From Timema cristinae (Eukaryota > Arthropoda > Insecta > Phasmatodea > Timematidae): a DNA stretch of 64,000 nt. The DNA is taken from positions 72,985,941-73,049,940 of the forward strand of contig JBCFYV010011172.1 in the NCBI GenBank assembly GCA_039000515.1. Direction: 5' to 3'. A program made the position numbers and the translations under genes. The notes beneath the pieces were generated by a model, which made no database searches, was not told where the DNA came from, and worked only from the letters and a program-made list of their open reading frames with translations. This document shows positions 22,195 to 35,149 of the stretch, piece by piece; positions within the stretch are counted from its first letter, which is position 1; the number at the start of each line of letters is the position of its first letter.

Positions 22195-23200
22195 AAGTAG
22201 AAAGTATTACCAAGTGTAAACTATTAGTTTCATCCCCAATTAAAGTGATTTCTTGATGATCTTTGTGCCAACAATTTAATAGAAGGATATTATGATTTTG
22301 ATATTTGGTATGTATAGCTTTAATTATAAAATACCGGGAAAATACATTCTTTGCTGGGAAACCTGGGGAACTAAAGCAATTTTAACGTGTAGGCTTTATA
22401 AGCGCTGTTTGAATGTGTGTAAAAAAATAAATTGTATTACAGAAATCAGGTGAGTTTTAAATTTTAATCAGCCGTTACCTTTGATGCTATATTTTAAAGT
22501 GAAAGGACACCAAACTATAGAGACAATGTTTAAATCACTAGGCGTAGGTTACATTTTAATATGTAAGGGTATTATTAAGGATCTTAATGTCTGATGGTTG
22601 CAAAAATCGATAAAACCACATTCATATATCCATGCATGAAGTCATGAGATCATATGCTTTTCTATAGATAGTATAAGTGGTGTATGAACCGTAGGAAGGG
22701 GATATGGATGGGGTAAAGTATGGAGGGGGGGGGGCATTGTATAAGGTTTGTAAAACATAATAGCTATCCCAAAGCCATAAAAAGTGTGGGTGGATAAATA
22801 ATATGACGTTTCCCAAGTTCATCTGTCAGAGACTCAGTAAATTCAAAATTTGATATCATCAAAAGAATTGTAATGTGTGGTTTTGCGTACCACTGATAAC
22901 TTACTTGTAATGCTAACTGTTAAGAAATGTGTTTTCCCCTTTACGCTTTCACATTAACAGTTTATCTGTATTTGAGAGAATTTTCCTCGAATAAAAATGA
23001 TAGGAAGATATTTTGATATGTAAATGTTTTCCTTCGAGTGTTTTAGGGACTCCATTTGCAGTTTCCTTTGTTTAATAATAAGTTGTGAATAGCCCTAGCA
23101 GGCAGTAAACGTCATGCCACACTCAAAAATGTAATAAATTATGTTTATTTGATTGTGTTCAATAAACCGTGATCACGCGATTTAAAAAAAAACTCAAACT
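22195..23200. other. unassigned spacer
   Basis: A G run occurs near 22,725. No gene or tRNA-like unit recognised. Confidence 0.35.
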
Positions 23201-23214
23201 TCTTGATGCATCGA

Positions 23215-23530
23215 ATTTTTTAAACATATGCTAGAAAAGAACTACTCTAAAGAGTTTATTAGGATATCTAATATTAAAAAATTGTCAGAAGACGACTACA
23301 TTAAATATAGTCTAGAAGCTTTAAATTTTCAAAAGATTTATAGGTGAGGAATACTTTAAATAGCTTTTAGAAGACTGAAAATTTGAAGAAAAAAAATATC
23401 TTTTGGAAGAGAACCACTCCAAATAACTTTTAGAGGATTATAAATTTTGTAAATTTATCCAAGTGAGAACCACTCTGTGAAGCCTCTAAGGGCATCCAAA
23501 TTTCTTAATATGTACTGAGGAGGGCTTACG
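23215..23530 (+). repeat. degenerate ~70-bp tandem units (partial copy)
   Basis: Repeats phrases such as ACCACTCCAAATAACTTTTA and GGCATCCAAATTT every 70-75 bp, as in 7070-7718 and 20,787-21,656. It ends in a C-rich run near 23,533. Terminal sequences are missing. Confidence 0.6.
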
Positions 23531-24912
23531 ATCCCCCCCCCCTTTGGCTTGTCAGCCAAGACGTTCAAACCTCTTTACTTTTTTCTTTTTTTGCTAAACG
23601 TCCTCATTACGCAAATGAGATTCTGTCACCATTGGATAGTATAGTTACCTATAAAATAAAAATACCTATCTTTTTAATTATTGTTGACCATAAAAAACGT
23701 AGAATTTGGTTCTCAACCCAAGTTCCTACTTTGTTGTTACTATGCATAATGACAAAAAAGAAAGACATACCAAAGAGTAGTACCCGTGAAAAATAAACCT
23801 TCTTCAAATTGTTTCAAAATTTCATTCGGGGCTTAAAATGTTACCCGGTCAGGACCCCCAGACCCCTCTCAATTGAGGCCTCCCCCACTTTCAAAGAGCT
23901 TCCGGAGTTCCTGCACTATCATGGAGATGTCTGTCGTATCTACACGCAACAAAAATATATTTTCTTATGTTACACTTTGACCACTTCCAAGAACAATAAC
24001 ATAATTACCTGTTCCAGGTTTTTTAATCAGCGAAAACAAACTTTTATCTCTAACAACATTAATATTACAGACCTACCTCAACATTCTAGTGAACAGACGT
24101 GAGAAAACTACATCTGGTCTCTCGGCTACGTCATTACTGGAGGAAATCTAGGAAAACAATAATGCAAGGAGGAGTCCAGGAGGATATAGACTGGAGAGGA
24201 GTTAGAGGACAAAATACGAAGCATGGAGGATTCCGGGATAATAGACTAGATGGAAGCCAAGGGATACAATCTCAACCATGGGAAGAGAAATATTAACCAG
24301 AAAAGGGTTTATTAAACATGTCTCGCCCAATTATTCCACAATCTTTAACTGCCTTGAATCTGTTTTCTTATTCTTGACATTTGTTTTCCTAGTTTCTCTC
24401 ACTTATTATCCTACAGCGATATCCACATAACTACGCCAATGATGCAAGAATGAGAAAAGTATAATTATTTACAGTTAATGTACTCGAGGGAAAGTGTAAA
24501 ATAATTTAATAAAAATACCATCAGATCAATTGAACCCATCCCCAACAAACTAGGTGACACTGACGACTTTGTCCACGTGCCTCTCTGTTCAGGTTGAATG
24601 AAAATTCTTAATAAGAGCACACATACAATTAAATTAATATAGTTGGCATAAAAGTAGGTTCTGATTTTTAGTGTACAGAATGCTTGCATCTTGTATGTAT
24701 ATTGGTTCGTCAGACTATAAGGTTTGTAATTTCCCGTAATATCAAAGGACTACCCACACTGTTTAAGGCGTCAGTCTTGCAATATACAGGAGTGCGAGTG
24801 ATGAAGAGATCGATATCCGACTATAAGTTGGGGGAACTTACTGATGTGTTTTTCTATTTCTTCTCCACTCTAGTCTGGGTGCATTTCCTCAAATTACTTT
24901 ACTCGACCTCAG
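23531..24912. other. unassigned spacer
   Basis: Open frames at 23,809-24,102 and 24,099-24,296 have no recognisable domain. I do not call them genes. Confidence 0.35.
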
Positions 24913-24922
24913 CCCATAGATA

Positions 24923-25204
24923 TTATTATTAGCACCGCGTCTTACTACCCGTTTGGGGTTATACGCACTTACGCTAATGTGTAATGGTAGGGTGTTTGTG
25001 AGATGAAATGGAGGACCTACAGTTTAACGTGGAATCCGAACCACGGTGGAGGCCTGGCATTCCACACATTCACAAGTTGTCTTGTGAGAGGTGAAGGAAG
25101 GGTTTGGTAATCAGATAAATCTGTTCCGGGACCGAGGATTGAGCCCTGGACCCCCAGCACAAAAGTCTGACACCTTAACCCTAGACTACCAGTTCACCAC
25201 TCAC
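24923..25204 (-). mobile_element. tRNA-derived SINE, family C, full length
   Basis: All family C landmarks are on the minus strand. The tail complement reads AGCACCGCGTCTTACTACCC. Target duplication CCCATAGATA at 24,913-24,922 and 25,205-25,214. Confidence 0.9.
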
Positions 25205-25214
25205 CCCATAGATA

Positions 25215-26739
25215 AAGCTGTGTGTAAAAAAGTTTCCATAGATTAAGCTGGGGTAAATTGCGCGTCGTAGCTGCGCAGTGGTTCAGACACGAGGCCATAA
25301 TAATAATGGAAACAGATGATTAGGGGCAAGAAGTCGTGCGTTTCCAATGACAGAACGACGAGTATGGCCTTGCATGTTCAAACGGCGGTAAATAGAATTG
25401 AATTGTTGATATATTCGATATCAGGGGGAAACTACGGGTGATCACACTAGCCGAGTTTGGCCCCAGTGTTGAATCAATTTAAAACCATATTTATCGCAAT
25501 TTTTAAAAGAGATTTATTTTGCACATTATTCAATATGTTCACCAATAGAAAACAAAAACTAAATAAAGTAAAAAAAAAAATTACTAATTAATTCTAACAC
25601 TATTGGCATTATAATAGTCAATGCCTATTACTAAACGAATAAAATATTTAATTTATTTCCTCCAAACAGCTGAGCAGCTGTTATGGTCAACCCCAGTGCA
25701 GAAGTCAAAAAAGTTTAATTCTTCCTTTTTATGTGGTCGTAATATATAAACATATCAATACTATTTTATGTTTAACAAAACCTACAACATTTTATTTTAG
25801 ATAGTAAAAAGCTTTTTTTTTTAAATAAAAACAGTGACAACAAAATGGCTTGACAGTAATATAAGTTATTGATAAGTGTTTGTAAACAAGAACTTAGAAC
25901 TGTCATATTATAATATTATTTTTGTATCCGACCCGTCGCTAGTCGATATATGTTATTTTATACAATGTCGTATAGTTATTATTAGCATGAACAAACTGTC
26001 ACATGACCCATGCGTCTGCTGCACTACGATTGACAAGCTAAATTAATACAGGAAACTGTGCTGATTGAGCGACATGACTTGGCATCATCTCTAAATCGAG
26101 ATTTAATAGAATGTTTCTAGGGGCGTCGTGTATTTGTGACTAACTGTGCACACAGAGGAAAACACACACACAAACAAGTAATTGTAGTGTACGATGGACA
26201 CACAATAGGAAGTCATCAAAAATTATAATCAAATTACAAAACCACGACACGAGGAATATTCATGACGGGAATAGTAATTAAAAACAACGGAGGAGATTTT
26301 CTACAGTAGGACCATCATGAGAAGAAATTCTACCGACAGTTTGATAGGTAATTGGAACAAGATATGAAAACTTTTGAGTAAATTCTCATTCGGAGAATTT
26401 TCCGGTCAAAATTTCAGGGCATTGAATCCCAGAGAAAGAAGGATATATATACTCGTGAGGGTTTAGATTTTAACGTTGAAGTATTAAAAAAATGTGGCCT
26501 TCAGTCGATCAGAGAACCCCGAAGCTAGTGACACATCCATCACCAAGCGCTGTAGTCGATACATGAGTGTGGAAGAGAACTGGAATCCCTGTCATTGTTT
26601 TACTTTAACTAATTCAATGTTTCTGGTGAAAACGTACTTAGGATTAATTAAATTGAAAGAAAAACTTTTAAACTTATAATATCTCCCCTCATTCCACTTA
26701 AATAGGCTGGAAATTTTTCCAGAAAAGGAGTCAATCTCA
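25215..26739. other. unassigned AT-rich spacer
   Basis: Contains A and T runs (25,570 and 25,812) but no gene, tRNA-like unit or tandem array that I can support. Confidence 0.35.
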
Positions 26740-26905
26740 TCTGTTCTTGTTTTCCAGTAGTGGGTGTAGGTCAGAGTTCGAATCTTGGATGAATTTTTGA
26801 GATGGTTTTTCCTAAAGGTGTATCCTTCTTCCTAGACGAAAATTCGGGTGCATTTACTCTCAATTAAACCTTCCTCATAGCACCGAAATAGTGTAAATAT
26901 ACAGA
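26740..26905 (+). mobile_element. SINE family D-like, old partial copy
   Basis: B-box-like AGAGTTCGAATCTTGG is followed by GATGGTTTTTCCTAAA and an AATTAAACCTTCC phrase, the order of the family D body. Head and tail are decayed. Confidence 0.5.
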
Positions 26906-26939
26906 TACACTGGACTCAAAATTTAATAAAAATGTAGTC

Positions 26940-27197
26940 TTTTTTTTAGTCACGGGATATTACTACCGGTTCAAGTTATACGCATAATGGTAATTATTCT
27001 AATGGAGCAGGTATGGGGGTGGAAGCATTTTAGAGGAAATATACCCACAATCGCTTGGAAGGAGAGTGGGAAACCGTTTAAGAAAAACCACCCTCAGTGG
27101 ACCCAGCCATAATTCAAACCCTGATCTCCCTGCCATCAGCAGGCCAATCTAACAAGAAAGAGACGCTTTAGACCATTCAGCCACCGAAGCGGGTGTC
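26940..27197 (-). mobile_element. tRNA-derived SINE, family D2
   Basis: Minus-strand head CCCGCTTCGGTGGCTGAATG and TCTAAAGCGTC, B-box CAGGGTTTGAATTATGG, body with TTTTTCTTAAACGG, and a decayed tail. Target duplication ATGTAGTC at 26,932-26,939 and 27,198-27,205. Confidence 0.8.
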
Positions 27198-27205
27198 ATG
27201 TAGTC

Positions 27206-28747
27206 ATACGGCAGAAAATGTATTCCACAGCTGTCCCTATATAAATATTGTGGGAAAGTTGAAAGCTATAAGATACTGTCCATCCAGCGACGTTTTGTCA
27301 TGTTAAGACCTCATATGCTCGTAAAGTTGGTTATTACGCTGGTCCGAGTATAGCTCATCAATTATAATGACGATAGGCGCTCAGCGCGTAGCGACAGTAA
27401 CAATGTAACAGATTGCTGTGCATCGCATTGCAAGCGGCTGTATATCCACGAGCAGAAACACATTAATATGATCTGTAAGACAATAATCCAAAGATTAATC
27501 GGCCTTACCAATTTAATTTTTAATTACTACCAGTTAATTATAGTCCAGTTCGGAATGTCTCCATATTTACATTAATGGGATATTAATTATCAAGTTATAA
27601 ATTAGAGCAAATGTACACCTATTTGTGTGAAAGAAAAGTAGTGATCCATTTAATGAAAAAAATCCCTTAGTGAACCCTGGTCTCCCCACCACCGGCAAAC
27701 CCTACAAAGTGAGATTGGCGTTTTGTTAACATGCCCACTTGTGCGGATCGCTTCGTTATTAAAGTTATTAAAAAAAAACTCTGTATGTCTCTACCCAAAT
27801 AAAGGTTTTCTAGCATTAATAAGTGAGGGTAAAGTTTCGTGTTACTTTAATAGCGGCCATAGAAGTGCTCCAATCATATCTATAGTAAAATGTACATGTT
27901 TGGTTTCACAACAGTAGGTGCCTTAAAACGAAGAATACCAAAACATAAAAACCACTAGACGGCATGGTGATTTCTTGTGTGTGTTCAAAATTTTGTCTAT
28001 ATCTATTCATTAGATCAAATACTATTGGAGACAGACACAGAACTAGATGTACTAACAAACGCAGGTTTACACGTCCAGACAAATTAATACACGCAGAAGA
28101 CACACAAACACCCAGTCAAACACACGCATATAGTCACACAAACACACAACCATACAAACATACACAAGACACAGACAGATAAACAAACAAACACACGCAG
28201 ATATACATACAAACACAAAACCAGACAGACAGACACGGTCATTTCATCAATCATTTTCTCCAAAACTCCGGAACAAAATGTACCAACACAACAACTTTAG
28301 TAAATTTATTGGTCGTCGCTTTATAGCAAAGCATCGTAAACTACGTACCCGCGTTATATTACTTAGGACAGACAATATGTGGGGAGACGCTCGTGATGGA
28401 AGACTCGGGTTCGAGCACGACTTGTCCTGCGGGGTTTTTACTCGGTACTCATAAGAGGATGACTCAGTCACTAGGAACAACCGACAAAGTTGACCTCAAA
28501 GAGAGAGACAGTTTGGATTGCTCTCTCCCGCGGAAACAACTGGTTTGCTCCGTGCCAGCTCTGAGTCAGGTCGGAACTCGATACTGACCAACTGCAAAAG
28601 GATATTAGTTGTCAGATTATCCTGTTGACACTTAAAATTTACCCTCTTCTACCTGTTTATTTCTTGAGTCCGTTTACTGCAATGTGTTGGCTATTAAAGA
28701 CGTAATCTGGTGTGGTCGCTGACCCTGTAACTGGCACACTATATTTA
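27206..28747. other. spacer with CA-rich stretch
   Basis: At 28,080-28,240 an irregular CACA/AACA-rich stretch gives low-complexity open frames. Around 27,660-27,730 there may be a decayed family D fragment (AACCCTGGTCTCCCCACC). At 28,395-28,425, ACTCGGGTTCGAGCACG looks like a B-box but has no copies in the window. No gene seen. Confidence 0.35.
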
Positions 28748-28759
28748 GATAAATAAATA

Positions 28760-28912
28760 TTATTATTATTAGCACCGCGTCTTACTACCCGTTCGGGTTA
28801 TACGCACTTACGCTAAAGTGTAATGGAAGGGTGATTGTGAGATGAAATGGAGGACCTACAGTTTAACGTGGAATCCGAACCACGGTGGAGGCCTGGCATT
28901 TCCCACATTCAA
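28760..28912 (-). mobile_element. SINE family C, 5'-truncated, perfect target duplication
   Basis: Only the 3' half is present, from CACATTC-GGAAATGCCAGG through the tail and (TAA)n. The target duplication GATAAATAAATA is perfect over 12 bp (28,748-28,759 and 28,913-28,924), so truncation happened at insertion. Confidence 0.9.
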
Positions 28913-29182
28913 GATAAATAAATAAACGCGCACTTTTGAATGTCGGTTTAATTCATCACACAATTTGAGGGACGGGACACTTTCTTATTAAACTTTGAAC
29001 ATTTTGAAAACAATAAAACAAGATGTGTGTCGAAAGGTCGAATTGGTTGCCATAAACAACCATTTGGTGGTCCTTAACTATACAGTATACCCAAGGTCCA
29101 TTGTGACAGTCACCTTATAAGAACTATGAATAAACACTACTGTGGAATTTGATAGTCACCAAACGTCAGAAAAGAATTTTAA

Positions 29183-29472
<290 letters not shown>

Positions 29473-29484
29473 AAAATGTTATGA

Positions 29485-30588
29485 AGATTGCTATTAGAAC
29501 CTAACATAGAAAAGTATAAGGTATTTCTAGTTTGTTTCATAGAAATAACAATAGAGAATATTGTTTTAAAAATGACAAATATACGTTGGTAACAGTATGT
29601 TAATATATATTATCAGACGTTGGAATTAGTTTGCAAGTAGCTTTCTAATACAGCCTTGTGTTAAATTGCAAAAAGAAATAACGACTTAAAGTAAAATCAG
29701 CATTTTTATTTCTAGAGTGGTCCTAACGCTTTCTATAATGACCGTCAATTACTCTAATTAAAACATCTTAAGATATTGTGTTGGGGAGGGAGGTGATCGA
29801 CTTGTTTCGATGACATTAAAGACGCACCAATCTCCAACAGCAGATAAATTAATCATTCAGTGTTCCTGATGAATTTGTGTTCTCACACAGGACATAAACC
29901 TATATCGGCTTGTAAATAAGTCATCACAGGGAAGAGATTAATCATAGTCAGAGCTTTCAGATCAAAGAAATAAATCAAAACAAACAACTGATCCAACTAC
30001 TGTTGCTCAGTTGGAAGGATCGATGCGCTTAATGTTGTTGAGCGCTTCAATCAAGCTCTTCAAACAATGGAGAGATCAAGTCAATGTTTCAGAGAGATCG
30101 TTATGCATTTATGTCACGTGCCTATAATTTGTACTTATGAAACCTACTTACTCTCAGCATTTTTAAGAGAAAGACAAAAGTAAAAAATAAGAGAGATGAT
30201 GAAAATACACGAGTGTTTAGTCAGTTAAACAAAAACGAAGATCTCTGGGTGTCATAATAACCCTAAGCGTGTCCCTAGACAAGCCGAGATAAGGCAACCA
30301 CTTTCTGACCTCGAAATGCCATGAAAATACCGTTCTAATTATTCAAGTGAGATTTTATGTTTGTATTATAAATATTAATATAAAATTTTTATCACAAAAA
30401 ATAAAAAGTTACGAGAAAAGCACTCTAGTTTGACGAATATCCTCTTAGATACCTGAAATATCTATCAAAGTTTCGGTAATTGACTACGTTTTTATTATCT
30501 ATGTGAATAAAATATGCTAAAAAATAAAAAAGGCATTCTTAAGAGTTGTGAAACAATTTAATAGTTTGTACATTCCTGTTTTTGTTGA
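29485..30588. other. unassigned spacer
   Basis: No gene or repeat I can name. A phrase GTTGCTCAGTTGGAAGGATC near 30,003 is A-box-like but has no B-box partner. Confidence 0.3.
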
Positions 30589-31173
30589 AGTTATACTTCT
30601 TTAGGCGCGTTATGAAAAAAATGATGAGAGTGAAATTTTAAGATGCGCGCGCATCACTGTAACACAAAAGTAACAGGTTGAAGCTAAACTGCTCATTAAA
30701 TCTCGAAAAAAAAGCTACCAACAAAATAGAAATAGAACCTCTGTTAGTCGCGCATGTTGGTACGCTCATAGAGAAATGTATACTATGTTAATCCTTTCTC
30801 TATGGTACGCTCGTCGCCTCTGATCACTGTTTTCATATATATAATATTTATCCACATGTTTCTAGTTTCTATATTCACAACACGTGTTTTAGTTTCATAC
30901 AAGTGCGAACTATATATGTGCTAATAAATTATATTCAGTAGTGATTTAAATTGAATATTTTGATTAATATTATTTACTATTCGTAAATATTAGTGAAAAA
31001 AATTGTGCTTATAGACTTTTTCAAGTGCTCCAATATAATTGAGGTTAACTATCCGTATGTATTATTTATTGATATAAATTAAAATATTATTATTTAACAT
31101 AATTAATACTAAATATTATTAAATTATTATTGTTAAATATTTATTACTTAATGATGCCAAAGAAGTATAACTT
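30589..31173. mobile_element. putative MITE with inverted ends GAAGTTATACTTCTTT
   Basis: The left end GAAGTTATACTTCTTTAGGC (from 30,589) and the right end, read on the minus strand, GAAGTTATACTTCTTTGGC (ending 31,173) are inverted. The motif is itself nearly palindromic. Inside, GGTACGCTCATAGAGAAA and TTTCTCTATGGTACGCTC (30,760-30,815) form a second inverted repeat. No coding sequence; no clear target duplication. Confidence 0.55.
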
Positions 31174-31501
31174 CTCACGCGCGTACATAAGTATACACAC
31201 CCATTTTCTTTTATAATAAATTTGTCTAATTCCATGTTTGGATAACCATTTGCACCTTCATGGTTACCTCTTGAATAGGTATGTGTTGAAAAGAACGATT
31301 TAAACAGGTTACTCTCATGGCCGCCACCGACAAGGCTAAAAGCAATCACTAAAATTTGAATACTATTTGAGAATGTGTTACGATAAGGCGATCTCAACAT
31401 TTTTAAATAATAATAAACACAAATGAAGAAATTTTTACATTCCAAACAGGCTAACTAACACATCTTGTATCTTAAAAGTGTACAGCTTGTCAACTGAAAT
31501 A

Positions 31502-31693
31502 TTACTATTATTATTATTATTTATTATTATTAGCACCGCGTCTTACTACCCATTCGGGTTATACGCACTTACGCTAATGTGTAATGGTAGGGTGATTGTG
31601 AGATGAAATGAAGGACCTACAGTTTAACGTGGGATCCGAACCACGGTGGAGGCCTGGCATTCCCCACATTAACAAGATGTCTTGTCAGAGGTG
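31502..31693 (-). mobile_element. SINE family C, 5'-truncated, perfect target duplication
   Basis: Retains the body from CTCTGACAAGACATCTTG to the tail. Target duplication GTCAACTGAAATA is perfect over 13 bp (31,489-31,501 and 31,694-31,706). Confidence 0.92.
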
Positions 31694-31862
31694 GTCAACT
31701 GAAATACACATCCTTTAGGGTATGAATATAACATCGCTTTATTAACAACTTTATAACATACTCATTGAAATATTACCATTAAAACTATAGTACTTCAATA
31801 GATATGTGAATATTTTCATATAAAAATTAAAATAGTGTGGAGGGTCCCTCAACAATGTTTGT

Positions 31863-32110
31863 CTTTTTTTTTTTAGCACCACGTTTTACTATCTGTTCAG
31901 GTTATACGCATATGTACTTTGTGTTAGGGATGAGCAAGGTTGAATTTAACGGACGTGTTCCCACATTTGGTTGGAGGGAGAGGGAAAACCTGTATTGTAA
32001 AAAACAGCCTCAACATACAGACCGGGATTCGAGCCCGATATCCCTGACGTCAGTAGTCTAGTTTATTGCGAGAGTGATGCCTTAGATCATGTGGCCAACG
32101 AAGCAAAGGG
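31863..32110 (-). mobile_element. tRNA-derived SINE, family D2
   Basis: Minus-strand head CTTCGTTGGCCACATGATCT, B-box ATCGGGCTCGAATCCCGG, the body, and the tail (complement AGCACCACGTTTTACTATC). Target duplication ATGTTTGT at 31,855-31,862 and 32,111-32,118. Confidence 0.82.
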
Positions 32111-32118
32111 ATGTTTGT

Positions 32119-32976
32119 TTTAATATCATAAATGGTCTGTTTCAGAAAGACACTATTTTAACCATTTGCCTTTAGTATTTATTTTATACCACTATACAGT
32201 AAATAAGTAACCTTTTGTCTGAAAAAACTAAATGAACAAGTATTAAAAAATCAACCTTATAAAATATTGTAATCGCTTATTAATGGTTTTTTAATGTCGT
32301 TGATTGACAACACTGTGCCAAAAAGTGTGATTGGTTACTGGATGATGATGCAAATATATAACAGTTGCATCAGAATGAGGCGAACAATGCCCAACCGTTT
32401 TAAAATCACCCTAAACAAAACGGTGTCATAATTATTGCATTTGATAACGCTATCTATGCGTGGAAATGTGATTTTTTTTTACATTTCTTAAATAACATCG
32501 TGCGATAAAACTAAAACATCCAAAAATTATTTGAATTAAAGCGGAGAAAGCATCAAAAAATCTACAAGCATGGCCTAAGAAAAAAATCTGGTTGGAATAT
32601 AAGAAATAAAGCAATCAATAGGCCACTTAAACAAAAAATAAGTGGGTTAGTCAGCTAAATCATATCCATTAAACAAAGAAGCGACGTAAATCATTAAAAA
32701 AAGATCAAATAATCATATCCAAAAAATTGAAATGCGTGATGTGTTTTACAATAATCAAGAGTGAAAAAGGGCAGTTTGGGAAACAAATGAGCTACTCTGT
32801 GTGATGATTCTATTAGATATTTTAGATCTAATTGCTGTATTTATGTTATTAATTTAACTTTTATTTTTCTGATTATTTTTTCTGTTATAAAATGTATAAC
32901 AAATAATTGGTTATTTTTCTAAAAGCACAGAAAATAAAATATTTCTTCAAGGTTTAATTTGCCCTCGTTAAGGAGA
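32119..32976. other. unassigned AT-rich spacer
   Basis: No recognisable gene, tRNA-like unit or array. Confidence 0.35.
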
Positions 32977-33054
32977 AAACCCACTATAAACAGCTGGCAC
33001 GGCACGCCAGCACGGCACGGCGCAGCACGCACGCAACAGTCATGTTGTTTTGTA

Positions 33055-33205
33055 TGGATTACAATGGAAAAGATTATGGGATTCACCATATCCCCACTTT
33101 TTTAATATTTCATGCACCCAGAAACTGTGTTTGTGGCACTTTTTTCGTGCTCTTCCTCCTCCGCACAAACTGCACCCACTACCATTATTACCTCTTCTGA
33201 TGAAC
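33055..33205 (-). pseudogene. Harbinger transposase N-terminal fragment
   Basis: Minus-strand translation gives an acidic stretch (AEEEEHEK at about 33,140-33,165) and, in a shifted frame, FWVHEILKKWGYGESHNL at about 33,066-33,126. This fits the pattern seen upstream of the DDE domain in HARBI1-like transposases: an acidic run, basic residues, WVHP-I, then GEFH-L. DDE residues are absent and the fragment is broken by at least one frame change. It is a relic in a non-autonomous element. A different protein with a chance WVH motif is possible but less likely given the terminal repeats. Confidence 0.5.
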
Positions 33206-33257
33206 TCTTCGTTGCAACTGGGACTTGCAAGGAGTTTCTACAAACGTGTTTGATGGT

Positions 33258-33600
33258 CCAGTGCCGTGCCTTGCCGTGCCGTGCCGGCTGTTCATAGTGG
33301 GTTAACTACGAGCCGTGCCATGCCGTGCCGGCTGTTCATAGTGGGTTAACTACGAGCCGTGCCGTGCCTTGCCAGCCGTTCATAGTGGGTTAACTACGAG
33401 CCGTGCCGTGCCTTGCCGGCCGTTCGTAGTGGGTTAACTACGAGCCGTGCCGTGCCTTGCCAGCCGTTCATAGTGGGTTAACTACGAACCGTGCCGTGCC
33501 TTGCCAGCCGTTCATAGTGGGTTAACTACGAGCCGTGCCGTGCCTTGCCAGCCGTTCATAGTGAGTCAACTACGAGCCGTGCCGGCTGTTCATAGTGGGT
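33258..33600. repeat. 44-bp minisatellite made from a transposon end
   Basis: TTCATAGTGGG (once TTCGTAGTGGG) starts at 33,291, 33,335, 33,379, 33,423, 33,467, 33,511, 33,555 and 33,589: spacings are 44 bp except the last, 34 bp. Each unit contains the element's terminal sequence followed by TAAC and GCCGTGCC runs. Array and element share their right boundary. Confidence 0.93.
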
Positions 33601-33602
33601 TT

Positions 33603-35149
33603 CTTACTATACGTATTTTATATTCCTAACTTGCTATTTATCTGCACTCATTATTCCTGAGAGGGAAAATTGTCCACGGAAATTATATATATATGTGAAA
33701 AATGTCCATAGCATTTTACAAATCTCTCCCTGAAACGAATACACTTAAGATAGACCAAGCTTAAAAGTTTCCTTTTCATTTTAATTTATTTTAAGTGCGC
33801 TAACACCAGAAAGTTATCAAATAAGTAAAAAAAAAAGTGTAAGAGAAGCGATTACAATTCTCTCTCACACACTCGCGAATCGATTACAGTGCTTGGTGGT
33901 TGGATGTGTCACTAACGTCGGTTCTGCTCTAGAACAAATATGTTAAAATTCCAATAGTATAATTAAAGACTTTACAGGAGCAATCCCTTTCTCTAAAAAT
34001 TTAATGTCCTTAAATGTCAATTGAAACGTTCTCCAATTTAAAATTTAATGGATTTTTAAAATCTTTACTGCTGATTCATCACCACCTGAGATTTTCTCTT
34101 GCCTGATGTTCACTTAAAATGACCCCCATGGATTAAAACTGAGACAAAACTGCACAAAAAATGTAATCGGTTGAAGGGTTTTACTTCCAACACTGTAATT
34201 TAGACAAAGAAGAAAGTTTACTTAAGGAATTATTTGCCCAGATACGGCCATTTGGTATACATGACTTTTGTTTTTAAGTTTAATTTTTTTAAAGAAGAAT
34301 CTTATCTGACAGCTAGTAAAGTTAGTAGATTTACTTTTACCTAAAGAACATACGCCAAGTCATGTGAGCTGTAACTGTTACTGTTGATGTATAGTATCAA
34401 TACCTTTTAAAATAACAACCATATAAAGTAAAATACTATCAATGTTGGCCGCAAATGTAGATATTTATACTTTCTAAATGGCTTGCCTTAGGATAAATTG
34501 GATTATAAGATAGTCCCTTTTAAATCAGAAACTAATCCAACTCGTCTTACGGAAAACAGGTGCAACTGATTGTAGACGAGTCATAATCACCAAGCAGACT
34601 GCTGGTTACTCAACAAAGTACTTTTATTCGAAGTGCTATTGGTAATAAACGAGAGCAGCCAGGTTTGTGGTGCAGTGGTGGGGAACTGTTGCAAAGTAGT
34701 GAATCCCGCTATACAGTGTTTCGATGAAGGGCAGTTTATTTCTGTCCAGTCATGTCATGCTCGTGGATTTTAACTGGCGACACAAGGGACTTATAAATTG
34801 TTTTACACTTGAATCAGGAGGATACAGACCGGAGAGGAACAGCTAGTTATTTGCGTGGGGAAAACCGACTGTTTGAAGAAATAGGCCTACGCAAAAAAAA
34901 ACTTGCTATACCGTAATTTTTATTTTGAAAATAAATTTAGATTTCAGTAGGAGATTAAGGTGGGAGTGTATGGAACACGAGTTAAGGATAGTAATTTTGT
35001 AGTTTTTACACCAAAACATGGGTGGGGGTATGATCTAGGCGAGTGACCTGGTCTACTCTAAACTAATTACTAAAATAAATTTCACAATAATTGCCTATGA
35101 TGATCAAAACTATAATAGTCGGCTGTAGTTAAAACTGACGGGTCCTTCT
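33603..35149. other. unassigned spacer
   Basis: No gene. A short imperfect inverted phrase GCGATTACA/GATTACAGTGC sits at 33,849-33,894. The segment next to 35,150 could include a decayed 5' part of the LINE, which I cannot show. Confidence 0.35.

Larger units (their letters stand above)
32977..33602. mobile_element. Harbinger-type deletion derivative with amplified terminal repeat
   Basis: The left end AAACCCACTATAAACAGC and the right end, read on the minus strand, AAACCCACTATGAACAGCC are inverted repeats followed by GGCACGGC-rich sequence. The interior encodes a piece resembling the N-terminal part of Harbinger transposases on the minus strand. The right terminal region is expanded into a 44-bp array. 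A TTA lies close outside both ends (32,968-32,970 and 33,604-33,606), compatible with the 3-bp target of this superfamily, but the exact ends are uncertain. Confidence 0.65.

Noticed and set aside
23809..24296. Two adjacent host open frames
   Set aside because: No domain, no codon bias and no splice context. Lengths are within chance expectation for AT-rich DNA.
33258..33600. CRISPR-like array
   Set aside because: Units are contiguous with no unique spacers, in a eukaryotic transposon context. It is a minisatellite.
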